Positions 36,562 to 44,849 of a DNA stretch of 64,000 nt are shown piece after piece. A program made the translations under genes and the position numbers. Below the pieces are notes generated by a model. The model had not been told where the DNA came from and made no database searches. It worked only from the letters and a program-made list of their open reading frames with translations. How positions within the stretch are numbered: the stretch's first letter is position 1; every line of letters starts with the position of its first letter. Source of the stretch: Eubacteriales bacterium (GTDB taxonomy: Bacteria > Bacillota > Clostridia > Lachnospirales > Lachnospiraceae). The stretch covers positions 66,712 through 130,711 of the forward strand of contig JAUNHA010000001.1 in NCBI GenBank assembly GCA_030524135.1, in the 5' to 3' direction.

Positions 36562-36580
36562 CTATAAGATTTTTTTATAA
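36562..36580 (+). repeat. Shared 19-bp motif, copy upstream of yedF
   Basis: CTATAAGA-TTT-TTTTATAA; partner of the copy at 33510-33528 (16 of 19 bases identical). It lies 134 bases before the yedF start. Confidence 0.5.
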
Positions 36581-36713
36581 GTGTTTTATAATAATATAAA
36601 TCAGTAGTATAATGATACCCGGCAGGTTTAAAGTGAACGGCAAAAAACACATGATAATCTGCACTGGTATTAATTATAAAGATGAAATATCAAATCAGAA
36701 AGGGGATTTTACA

Positions 36714-37325
36714 ATGATCGAAGTAAATGCGATCGGTGATGCATGTCCGATCCCGGTTATCAAAACAAAGAAGGCGCTCGCGGCACTGACAGGACCGGAG
36801 ACGGTACGTGTTCTTGTGGACAATGAGATCGCCGTACAGAACGTGACCAAAATGGCACAGTCTGCAGGCGGAAAGACCTCCAGCGCAAAGGAAGATGAGA
36901 AGAAGTATGTAATTACGATAGAGATGGAGGGTGCGCCGAAGGCAGAACTTCCGGCAGACGGCGATATCAACTGCGCACCGGATCAGAGAGGAAACTTTAT
37001 CGTAGTGGTAAACTCTGATCGTATGGGCACCGGAAATGACGAGCTCGGAAAGGTACTGATCAAGGGCTTTATCTTTGCGGTATCCCAGCTCGACGTGCTT
37101 CCGAAGACGATGCTGTTCTATAACGGCGGTGCAACGCTTACCTGCGAAGGCGCGGATACACTTCAGGATCTGAAGAATCTTGAGGCGCAGGGCGTGGAGA
37201 TCCTTACCTGCGGAACCTGCCTTGACTATTATAAGCTCAAGGAGAAGCTTGCAGTTGGTTCGGTTACCAACATGTATACCATCGTTGAGACGATGGCAAA
37301 GGCGGGGAAGATCATTAAGCCATAA
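36714..37325 (+). CDS. yedF: Selenium metabolism protein YedF
   Basis: Two-domain protein of 203 residues of the sulfurtransferase-like selenium metabolism type. The N-terminal 70 residues are a TusA fold with the carrier Cys in GDACPIPVIKTKKAL. The C-terminal part is DsrE-like (FIVVVNSDRMGTGNDELG, GATLTCEGADTLQDL, ILTCGTCLDYYKL). The ATG at 36714 follows AAAGGGG; in-frame codons further up lack a ribosome site. It closes the selenium supply cluster and may carry selenium between the lyase and SelD; the exact step is not known. Confidence 0.9.
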   Translation: MIEVNAIGDACPIPVIKTKKALAALTGPETVRVLVDNEIAVQNVTKMAQSAGGKTSSAKEDEKKYVITIEMEGAPKAELPADGDINCAPDQRGNFIVVVNSDRMGTGNDELGKVLIKGFIFAVSQLDVLPKTMLFYNGGATLTCEGADTLQDLKNLEAQGVEILTCGTCLDYYKLKEKLAVGSVTNMYTIVETMAKAGKIIKP

Positions 37326-37411
37326 TGAGAAGCCTCAAAAATAAGAATAAGCGGACTGCCCCATTGCGGGCAGCCCGCTGTCGTTAAAGATTATTTTTTA
37401 CAGGAGAATTT

Positions 37412-38164
37412 ATGAGTACAGAAAAAGAAACGGGAAAACCAAAGAGCGGCAGAGACAGGATCATCCTGATCGCGATTGCCGCGGTATGCGTTGCGGTATA
37501 CTTTCTGGTTCCGCAGGTGAATGCATTTATTAACTCGATTTTCGTGATGTTTGCTTCAGGTGATTTCACGGTTGTAAAGGACTGGGTGGCATCCTATGGA
37601 CCCTATGCGGCAGCTATATCTTTCTTCCTGATGATTTTTCAGTCGATCGCAGCACCGCTTCCGGCGTTCCTCATTACCTTTGCCAATGCAAATCTCTTCG
37701 GATGGTGGCAGGGCGCGATCCTGTCCTGGTCTTCAGCTATGGCAGGCGCGGCAGTCTGCTTCTTTATTGCGAGAATTCTCGGACGTGACGTGGTTGTAAA
37801 GCTTACCTCAAATAAGGCGCTTAAGTCAATTGACGATTTCTTTGCAAAACATGGCAGGAATGCGATCCTGATCGCAAGACTGCTTCCGTTCATTTCATTC
37901 GATATTGTAAGCTATGCGGCGGGACTTACTTCCATGAGCTTCTGGTCATTCTTTGTCGCTACCGGGATCGGACAGCTTCCGGCGACGATTGTTTACTCAT
38001 ACGTCGGCGGCATGCTGACAGGCGGCGCAAAGTATTTTGTGACTGCACTTCTCATCCTCTTTGCACTTTCAGCGCTGATCGTACTTCTGCGTCAGCTCTA
38101 TACGGAGAGGCAGAAGGGGAAAGCGGTTCGTGAAGATTCCTACAGGATCGATGATCAGAAATGA
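37412..38164 (+). CDS. TVP38/TMEM64 (VTT domain) membrane protein
   Basis: Membrane protein of 250 residues with a basic N-terminus and about five hydrophobic segments. The VTT/SNARE-associated domain shows APLPAFLITFANANLFGWW, the LSWSSAMAGAAVCFFIARILG segment, and FISFDIVSYAAGLTSMSFWSFF. Such proteins are often scramblase- or transport-like, but a function here is unknown. Its TGA overlaps the ATG of the next gene, a second VTT protein fused to a transferase. The two begin the selenoprotein radical SAM island. Confidence 0.82.
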   Translation: MSTEKETGKPKSGRDRIILIAIAAVCVAVYFLVPQVNAFINSIFVMFASGDFTVVKDWVASYGPYAAAISFFLMIFQSIAAPLPAFLITFANANLFGWWQGAILSWSSAMAGAAVCFFIARILGRDVVVKLTSNKALKSIDDFFAKHGRNAILIARLLPFISFDIVSYAAGLTSMSFWSFFVATGIGQLPATIVYSYVGGMLTGGAKYFVTALLILFALSALIVLLRQLYTERQKGKAVREDSYRIDDQK

Positions 38165-39531
38165 TGAAAAAGAATAGCAGTATTACCAGGCTGGGGATTT
38201 TCGGACTGATCATTATTCTCATTCTGTTGCTTAACTACAGATTCGGATGGACGGCATGGTTTTCAGATACCGCAAATCTGCAGGGTATTAAAGGTATGGT
38301 AAACGATAACCTGCCGCTCGCATTCGGGATCTATTGTGTTGTAACGATTTTTGCCTGCGTGGTACTTGCGCTTCCCGGCATCACATTTGCCCTGTTTGCG
38401 GGGATGCTGTTTGGACCGGTACTAGGCACGTTTGCCTGTCTGTTTGCCTGTACGATCGGCGCTTCTCTGGCTTTTCTTGTGAGCCGTTTTTTCCTGAAGG
38501 ATGCGGTAAAGCCGATGCTTGAGAAAAACGGGATTCTGAAAAAACTGCTTTTTTCCGGAAACAGGAAAAATGACCTGATCGTGCTGATGATCACCCGCCT
38601 TGTTCCGCTGTTTCCCTACAATCTGCAAAATTTTGCGTATGGTATTACGGATATCAGTTTCTGGAGCTATACGGCTTATACTTTTATCTTCATGTTTCCC
38701 GGTGTGGCGCTTTATGTGATCGGTGCGGCAGGGCTTACCGCAGAAGGAAACCGATGGATGTATTTTCTTACAGCGGGCGTGCTTGCCATACTCGTAACGC
38801 TTTTCGGTATGCTGATCCGCAAAAAATATCTCCCCGAAGAAGTGGCTGAGGAAACAGAACAAAAAAGAAGAAACGCTTATATTATCATGACGCGTGTACC
38901 GCAGGACGGAAAGACAAAGACAAGGCTGCTTTCCGTTTTAAAACCGGAAGAATGCAGGGAGCTTCACGAGGCTTTCCTTTCTGACATGGCGGAGAATCTG
39001 CATCCCGAGGATGCTGATATTTTCATCAGTTATCTGGATGACTGTCCGGATGCGGCAGAGCGGATACAGGACTTTTTCCCGTTAGCTGCCGGATATCTTC
39101 CGCAGCGGGGAGAGACATTGGGTGACAAAATGCTGGATGCGTTTGAGACAGTTCTTGCGTCCGGATATGAGCGCGCCGTACTGACGGGAACCGATCTGCC
39201 GGAGCTTTCAAATGAAATACTGAATGATGCATTTCTGGCGCTCAGGGATCATGATCTTGTTTTGAATGAGACAACTGATCACGGCTATTATCTGGTCGGA
39301 ATGAAAAAAACGCAGAATATTTTCCACATTGATGTATATGGAAGCGGTGAAGTGTTTGAGAAGACACTTAAAAATGCAGTTGACCTCGGCTTAAAGATAT
39401 ACTGCGGCAAAATGCTCATGGATATCGACACAAGGGAAGATCTGCATGCTGCAAAAGCTGCGTACGAATGCGGAGATTTTTCACTCTGGAAACACACCGC
39501 TGCGTTTTGTGAGAAATATAAAGAGAAATAG
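38161..39531 (+). CDS. VTT membrane domain fused to DUF2064 transferase (rSAM/selenodomain-associated transferase 1 type)
   Basis: A fusion of 456 residues. Residues 1-220 are a second VTT membrane domain (LPGITFALFAGMLFGPVLGT, RLVPLFPYNLQNFAYGITDI, five to six helices). From about 238 it is a DUF2064 nucleotide-transferase-like domain (AYIIMTRVPQDGKTKTRLLSVL, then AVLTGTDLPELSNEILNDAF and the ETTDHGYYLVGMKK motif). DUF2064 proteins are glycosyltransferase-like, and one branch is known as rSAM/selenodomain-associated transferase 1. Having it tethered to a membrane domain suggests that it acts at the membrane. Overlap with the previous gene is four bases (ATGA). Confidence 0.85.
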   Translation: MMKKNSSITRLGIFGLIIILILLLNYRFGWTAWFSDTANLQGIKGMVNDNLPLAFGIYCVVTIFACVVLALPGITFALFAGMLFGPVLGTFACLFACTIGASLAFLVSRFFLKDAVKPMLEKNGILKKLLFSGNRKNDLIVLMITRLVPLFPYNLQNFAYGITDISFWSYTAYTFIFMFPGVALYVIGAAGLTAEGNRWMYFLTAGVLAILVTLFGMLIRKKYLPEEVAEETEQKRRNAYIIMTRVPQDGKTKTRLLSVLKPEECRELHEAFLSDMAENLHPEDADIFISYLDDCPDAAERIQDFFPLAAGYLPQRGETLGDKMLDAFETVLASGYERAVLTGTDLPELSNEILNDAFLALRDHDLVLNETTDHGYYLVGMKKTQNIFHIDVYGSGEVFEKTLKNAVDLGLKIYCGKMLMDIDTREDLHAAKAAYECGDFSLWKHTAAFCEKYKEK

Positions 39532-39573
39532 GTGTGATATTAAACGGCCAGCCTGAAGGAGAGATCATAGAGA

Positions 39574-40611
39574 ATGTCGCAGGCAACAAAACAGACAAAG
39601 AGAATGGATGATTTGAATCCGGAAAAATGTATTGGCTGCGGAAAATGCACGAAGTCCTGTTCATTTCTTGAGAAATATGACATGGATCTGCGGGATTTCT
39701 CTGAAAAGCCTGAGCTTTCGTATGGATGTTTTCTCTGCGGAAGGTGTACGGAAGTATGCCCGGTATCCATAGACGGTAAAGAAATCGCTCTGAGGATGCG
39801 CACGGCACAGTGTGAAGAAAACGGGGGAACGCTTACCGAACGCGGATTTCAGGGACTGCTGTGGGAAAAGGACCCCTACCGCTTTGCAAATTACCGGCGC
39901 GGACGAAGCGCTTCTGTGCTCTGGACCGGCTGCAATTTTACAGGTTTTTTCCAAAAGACGGAAAAGCAGCTGATAAAACGCCTGTCCGGGTATGGCATCG
40001 GAGTGATTTATGATTGCTGCGGAAAGCCTGTGGAAGAGCTTGGGCTTATACAGGATGCGGAAAGAAATCTTACGGAGATCGGGAAAAAATTACTGGATGC
40101 AGGGGTTCGTGAGCTCATCATGGTCTGTCCGAATTGTTATTATTACATGCGGGGTAGACTTCCTGCAGAGATCAGGCTCACAACGATCTACCGGAAACTG
40201 GATGAGCTTGGAATCGGGGACCGGATTACTTTGAGCTGTGACGGAAACGAATCAATGGAATTTCCGCTTTACAGACCCTGTCCGGACAGAACGGAGGAAC
40301 TGTTTCTTTCAGATCTTGCACCTTTTCTTCCGAAGGAAGCTGAGCTTGAGACCTTTTCCGGTCTTCAGTGCTGCGGTCTCGGCGGCTGTGCTGCTGCAAA
40401 AGAACCGGAGCTTGCTGAAGGAATGAGCGGGAAGGCGCTTTCATTGGGAGGCGGAAAGCTCTATACCTACTGCGCTTCCTGCATCTCACAGTTTCGCAGG
40501 AAGGGAATAGAGGGGGCACAGCATGTGCTGCCGCTCATTCTGGGAATAGAAGAACCGTTTCCGGGTGGCATCAGACCATTTTTAAACAAAGCAATAAAAA
40601 AAATTATATAA
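39574..40611 (+). CDS. CCG-domain Fe-S oxidoreductase (HdrD/GlpC-like)
   Basis: Soluble Fe-S protein of 345 residues. Two [4Fe-4S] ferredoxin motifs are near the N-terminus (CIGCGKCTKSC and CFLCGRCTEVCPV). Two cysteine-rich domains follow, resembling heterodisulfide reductase subunits: DCCGKPVEEL with CPNCYYYM, and QCCGLGGCAAA with YCASC. Such proteins move electrons to or from disulfides or quinones. It sits 17 bases before a peroxidase-like gene and the radical SAM selenoprotein, so it may supply electrons for that pathway. Its substrate is unknown. Confidence 0.85.
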   Translation: MSQATKQTKRMDDLNPEKCIGCGKCTKSCSFLEKYDMDLRDFSEKPELSYGCFLCGRCTEVCPVSIDGKEIALRMRTAQCEENGGTLTERGFQGLLWEKDPYRFANYRRGRSASVLWTGCNFTGFFQKTEKQLIKRLSGYGIGVIYDCCGKPVEELGLIQDAERNLTEIGKKLLDAGVRELIMVCPNCYYYMRGRLPAEIRLTTIYRKLDELGIGDRITLSCDGNESMEFPLYRPCPDRTEELFLSDLAPFLPKEAELETFSGLQCCGLGGCAAAKEPELAEGMSGKALSLGGGKLYTYCASCISQFRRKGIEGAQHVLPLILGIEEPFPGGIRPFLNKAIKKII

Positions 40612-40630
40612 ACCACGAAAGGAGATTATG

Positions 40631-40963
40631 ATGGAAACTTATTACAAGCCGGAGGATCTTGGTAAATTTGCAACAATGGGAGAAGAAGCTCCGAAACTTT
40701 GGGAGTCCTTTATGAATTATTATGGTCAGGTATTTGCTGACGGCGCACTTCCAGCGAAGGAGAAGTCCCTGATCGCATTTGCTGTTGCGCTCGCTGTTCA
40801 GTGCCCTTACTGCATTGACAGCTATACCCAGGATTATCTTGAAAAGGGCGGAAATGAAGAAGAGCTTACGGAAGCGGCTCATGTTGCATGCGCGATCCGC
40901 GGCGGCGCTTCTCTGGTGCACGGCGTGCAGATGAAGAATATCGTAAAAGATCAGATGTTTTAA
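40631..40963 (+). CDS. Carboxymuconolactone decarboxylase-family peroxidase-like protein, rSAM/Sec-associated
   Basis: A 110-residue member of the CMD/AhpD fold. The redox pair is C-P-Y-C in AVQCPYCIDSYTQDYLEKGG, with the conserved His in AAHVACAIRGGASLVHG. Relatives next to selenoprotein radical SAM genes sometimes have Sec in place of the first Cys; here it is TGC, so it is a Cys form. A start at 40631 gives better ribosome-site spacing (AGGAG six bases away) than the adjacent ATG at 40628. It directly precedes the radical SAM gene and corresponds in position to YnjA of the E. coli ynj operon. Confidence 0.85.
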   Translation: METYYKPEDLGKFATMGEEAPKLWESFMNYYGQVFADGALPAKEKSLIAFAVALAVQCPYCIDSYTQDYLEKGGNEEELTEAAHVACAIRGGASLVHGVQMKNIVKDQMF

Positions 40964-41027
40964 TGTCTGACGGGAATTGCTGAAAGCAGGCGACCCTAGG
41001 GGGAATTTGAAAAGTCGGGAGAGGATA

Positions 41028-41999
41028 ATGGAGAGGGTTTGCGAAGAAATAAAGTCCATACCTGGATTTTCTCAGATCTGTCCGGAAGCGTTTCAGTATA
41101 CGTCTGAACAGCCGAAAGTGCTCCAGATCAATGTCGGAAGAAAATGTAATCTTGCGTGTAAGCACTGTCATTTAAATTGCGGTCCCGATCGTACTGAAAT
41201 GATCAGCCGCAGCGTGCTGTCTGCATGTCTTTCTGTTTACAGAAAGCATGGTTATGAAACGATCGACATTACCGGCGGGGCTCCGGAACTGTGTCCGGAT
41301 CTCAAATGGTTTATCTGTGAAGCGGAACAGGTCTGCAGTGACATTATAGTACGATCCAATGCGACAGTCTGGCTTGAAGATGGCTTCGGGGACTATCCGG
41401 AATTTTTTGCCGCGCATCATGTCACGTTGTTTCTGTCATTGCCGTATTACCGGGCAAAAGAAGCTGACAGACAGCGCGGTGAAGGGAATTTTGACCGGGA
41501 GATTACATGTATCAGAAGACTGAATAGCCTTGGATACGGAAAAGATCCCGACAAGATCCTTAACTTTGTATATAATCCCAATGGAGCCCTGCTTCCGCCT
41601 CCGCAGGAAGCGATGGAAGCAGAGTACAGGCTACGTCTTGCGGCGGAATACGGGATCGTTTTTAACAATCTGTTCTGCCTGACCAACAATCCCATCGGAC
41701 GATTTGGAGCCTTTTTGAAGCGCAGCGGAAATCTGGAACGCTATATGCAGAAGCTTTACGGGGCACTCAACCCGGAGACGTTTGAGGGCATGATGTGCCG
41801 CACGCAGATTTCTGTAGGATATGACGGCAGCATTTACGACTGTGACTTTAACCAGGCGGCTGATATCCCGGTTGCAGGAAGAAAAACGATCTTTGACCTC
41901 GCAAATGAAAGCTATCAAAGGCGAAGAATCGTGTTTGGCCGCCATTGCTATGGATGCACGGCAGGCGCGGGCTCCAGCTGAGGCGGCACAACCGCATAA
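41028..41999 (+). CDS. Radical SAM protein (ArsS/rSAM-SeCys family) with C-terminal selenocysteine (Sec318)
   Basis: Radical SAM enzyme of 323 residues when the TGA at 41979-41981 is read as Sec; the true stop is the TAA at 41997. The [4Fe-4S]-SAM motif is CNLACKHCHLNC (CxxxCxxC), early in the protein. A C-terminal Cys-rich tail holds CYGCTAGAGSSUGG, where family members have either Cys or Sec in the GSSC/UGG position. The family includes the arsenosugar enzyme ArsS and selenoprotein relatives of unknown substrate. A GCGG-CACAA-CCGC hairpin directly follows the TGA. If TGA is taken as stop, the protein loses only six residues, so the error is easily missed. The ATG at 41028 follows GGGAGAGG. 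Confidence 0.88.
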
Positions 42000-42061
42000 G
42001 TTCCGTGTGAACAATGATAAAAAATACGAAAAGTTATTAGGGTATGGGGGATGAATTGAAG

Positions 42062-42511
42062 ATGACTGCGGAAGAAATCCAGGTGTATTTTGCAAAGGGG
42101 ATCGATTGCGGACAGGTTGTTCTGCTCGCACTGTCAGATCAGCTTTCTATTTCGAGGGATGAGGCTATGCGCCTGGGCGCTGGCCTTGGAGGCGGAATGT
42201 TTGATGGGGATACCTGCGGTGCATATTTTGCAGGTATTACCGCTGTCGGGCTTAAATACGGACCGACGGGAACGATGGACGAAGCTGAATTTCAGGCGGC
42301 AAAAGGCCAGACGATGCTTTCGGTCTTAAAATTCAAGGCGGCATTTCGTGAGCGCTTTGGAGATACGGGATGCAGGAAGCTCCTGGGTTACAAGATTCCG
42401 GAGGAGATGAATGAGGCAATCGAAAGCGGACGCATGATGAGCTTTTGTCCGCAGCTTGTCTCGGAGACGATCGATATGTTGGATGCGCTTTTCAATGAAG
42501 AGAAAGGCTGA
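42062..42511 (+). CDS. C_GCAxxG_C_C family redox-type protein
   Basis: A protein of about 149 residues of the C_GCAxxG_C_C family, which has conserved Cys residues of a likely redox or metal site. Seen here are IDCGQVVLLA near the start, LGAGLGGGMFDGDTCGAYFAG in the centre, and C-terminal Cys in DTGCRKLLGY and FCPQLV. The first GCAxxG Cys position is altered to G-L-G-G-G-M, so the motif is not complete. The start at 42062 is preferred for the GGGGG ribosome site; 42044 is a possible alternative. It follows the radical SAM gene by 62 bases on the same strand. Confidence 0.75.
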   Translation: MTAEEIQVYFAKGIDCGQVVLLALSDQLSISRDEAMRLGAGLGGGMFDGDTCGAYFAGITAVGLKYGPTGTMDEAEFQAAKGQTMLSVLKFKAAFRERFGDTGCRKLLGYKIPEEMNEAIESGRMMSFCPQLVSETIDMLDALFNEEKG

Positions 42512-42565
42512 TCTTAACATAGATAACAGGGATGCATTTGTGCATTCAGACTAGGAGGATTTTTT

Positions 42566-43885
42566 ATGAAGAAAAGAAATCTGTCAGCAGCATTAGCTGC
42601 CGCGATGGCGCTTTCACTTGCAGCCTGCGGCGGGTCACAGACGGCTGCGACGACCACGGCTGCACAGACGGAAGCTGTAACGGAGGCTGCTGCTTCAGAA
42701 TCTGCAGAAGAAACAACTGCAGCGGAAACAGAAGCCGGCGCAGAGGCGGAAAATGCGGAATGGGATGCCATTGTTGAAAAGGCAAAAGGAACTGAGGTGA
42801 CCTTCTACGGATGGGGCGGAGATGAGAATCTCAACCGCTGGCTTGACGATGTGTTTGCACTTGCTATGAAGGAGAAGTATGATATCACTATGAACCGCGT
42901 ACCGATGGATATCGATCAGGTTCTTTCCCAGCTTGCCGGCGAGGTACAGGCAGGGGATAACAATGGTGATATCGATATGATCTGGATCAACGGAGAAAAC
43001 TTCAAGTCCGCAAAGGAAAATGATTTCCTCTATGGACCGTTCACGGATCAGCTCCCGAATTACAACGCCTATATCGATACGACTTCCGAGGATAACACGA
43101 CGGATTTTGCGTATCCGATCGATGGCTATGAGGCTCCTTACGGAAAGGCACAGCTTGTGATGTTTTCGGATACGGAAGCAGCACCGGAGCAGCCGAAGAA
43201 TGCGGAAGAGTTCCTTCAGTATGTGCAGAAGTATCCGGGCAAGGTGACCTATCCGGCGCTTCCGGACTTCACCGGCTCTGCATTTGTGCGAAACATCATC
43301 TATGAAACCTGCGGCGGATATGAGCAGTTCATGACGATGGAAGCAGACAAGGAAACGGTAAAGGCTGCGATCCAGCCTGCGATCGATTATCTGAAGTCCC
43401 TCAATCCGTATCTCTGGAATGAAGGAAAGACCTTCCCGGATTCTTCCACAACGCTTGATAAGATGTTCCAGGACGGAGAGGTGATCTGGAATGTGAGCTA
43501 TGATGCGTTTGCTGCAGCTACGGGCCTTGAAGAGGGAATCTATCCGGCAGGCACCCAGACCTTCCTGTTTGATAACGGCATGATCGGAAATACCAACTTC
43601 ATGGCGATCGCAAAGTCCTCCGGAAATCCGGAAGGCGCTATGGTGGCAGTCAATGAGATGGAATCTCCGGAGATGCAGGCTTCCAGATATCAGGTATTAA
43701 AGACCGTTCCGGTACTTGATTATACAAAGCTTCCGGACGAGGCAAAGGCAGAGTTTGACAATGTGGATCTCGGCGAGGGCATCGTGCCGCAGTCTGAGCT
43801 CGTTGCAAAGCGTCTTCCGGAAATGCCGGCAGGTCTGGTTCCTGTGATCGAGGAGATCTGGAGCGAAGAGGTAGTCGGAAAGTAA
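42566..43885 (+). CDS. ABC transporter substrate-binding lipoprotein, YnjB-like
   Basis: Extracellular binding lipoprotein of 439 residues. The signal peptide ends in SLAACGG (lipobox), followed by an Ala/Thr/Glu-rich linker. The mature part matches E. coli YnjB in order: VTFYGWGGDENLNRWLD, a DMIWINGENFKSAKE segment, EAPYGKAQLVMFSD, and YPGKVTYPALPDFTGSAFVRNI. Permease and ATPase genes follow. In E. coli ynjBCD lies between a CMD-family gene (ynjA) and a rhodanese gene (ynjE), and both kinds of gene are present in this island too. The ligand of the YnjBCD family is not known to me. Confidence 0.87.
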   Translation: MKKRNLSAALAAAMALSLAACGGSQTAATTTAAQTEAVTEAAASESAEETTAAETEAGAEAENAEWDAIVEKAKGTEVTFYGWGGDENLNRWLDDVFALAMKEKYDITMNRVPMDIDQVLSQLAGEVQAGDNNGDIDMIWINGENFKSAKENDFLYGPFTDQLPNYNAYIDTTSEDNTTDFAYPIDGYEAPYGKAQLVMFSDTEAAPEQPKNAEEFLQYVQKYPGKVTYPALPDFTGSAFVRNIIYETCGGYEQFMTMEADKETVKAAIQPAIDYLKSLNPYLWNEGKTFPDSSTTLDKMFQDGEVIWNVSYDAFAAATGLEEGIYPAGTQTFLFDNGMIGNTNFMAIAKSSGNPEGAMVAVNEMESPEMQASRYQVLKTVPVLDYTKLPDEAKAEFDNVDLGEGIVPQSELVAKRLPEMPAGLVPVIEEIWSEEVVGK

Positions 43886-43943
43886 TTTTACGCGTTAAAT
43901 TACGGTCAGACGGATCGTATTCCGTATGACCGGTGAGAGGATC

Positions 43944-44816
43944 ATGATGAGGAGAGAGGAGAAGCTCAAACCCTATATTCTGCTGCTGCCGCAGCTCGTC
44001 CTGTCAGGCATGTTCCTGGTCGGGCTTGTAAATGGCATCGTGCAGTCCTTTGGAATCATCCCGGCCTTCGGGCTTACGGAGTTTTCAGTGGACTATTATG
44101 TGGAAACGCTGCAGAATACGGAAGTGCTTCGCTCCCTCCTTTTCAGCCTGTATATATCCTTTGTATCCGCGCTGCTTGCAGTCGTGTTGGGCGTGGGCTT
44201 AGCCTATGTGCTGCTTGCAAGAGGCCTGAAAAATGGGGCTGTGATGCGCATGATCGAGCTTCCGGTCATCATTCCGCATGTCGTCGTAGCGCTGTTTGTT
44301 GTAAACCTTTGCTCTCAGAACGGTCTGATCGCCCGTGTGATCTATCATCTGGGGCTCATCGAAAACAGCCAGCAGTTCCCACTTCTGATCTATGATCCGC
44401 AGGGAAGAGGGATTATCCTCGGCTATCTCTGGAAAGAGATCCCGTTCATCGTATACTTCACGATTTCTATGCTGGGAAGCATCAATGGAAGTCTTGGAGA
44501 AGCTGCTGTCAATCTCGGGGCCTCTTCTTTTACGGCATTCCGCAAGGTGACGCTGCCGCTCTGCATGCCGAATATCCTGACAGGATTTCTGATCGTATTT
44601 TTGTTTGCCATGGGAGCCTATGAGCTTCCGATGCTGCTCGGATCCACTTCTCCGAAGGCGCTCCCGGTGCTCGCCTATATCCGTTACACGCATCCCGATC
44701 TAAAGATGCGCCCATACGCGATGGCGATGAACGGTCTGATCATTCTGGTTTCCCTTCTTGCTTCGGTATGGTATTTTTATCTCATGGAAAAGAGTGCGAA
44801 AAAGCTGGGATCTTAA
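43944..44816 (+). CDS. ABC transporter permease, YnjC N-terminal-like
   Basis: Membrane permease of 290 residues with six hydrophobic segments. The EAA-type loop reads LGEAAVNLGASSFTAFRKVTLPLCMPNI. It corresponds to one half of E. coli YnjC, which is a double-length permease, so the two halves are separate genes here. The ATG at 43944 lies after GGTGAGAGG; an ATG at 43926 has no ribosome site. It starts 58 bases after the binding protein and is followed by the second permease. Confidence 0.85.
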   Translation: MMRREEKLKPYILLLPQLVLSGMFLVGLVNGIVQSFGIIPAFGLTEFSVDYYVETLQNTEVLRSLLFSLYISFVSALLAVVLGVGLAYVLLARGLKNGAVMRMIELPVIIPHVVVALFVVNLCSQNGLIARVIYHLGLIENSQQFPLLIYDPQGRGIILGYLWKEIPFIVYFTISMLGSINGSLGEAAVNLGASSFTAFRKVTLPLCMPNILTGFLIVFLFAMGAYELPMLLGSTSPKALPVLAYIRYTHPDLKMRPYAMAMNGLIILVSLLASVWYFYLMEKSAKKLGS

Positions 44817-44849
44817 GATGGGTGGATATGTGCGGCAGAGGAGAAATGT

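Noticed and set aside
40631-40963. Selenocysteine in the CMD peroxidase-like protein
   Set aside because: Relatives may have Sec in the UxxC motif, but here both positions are Cys codons (TGC) and no TGA lies in frame.
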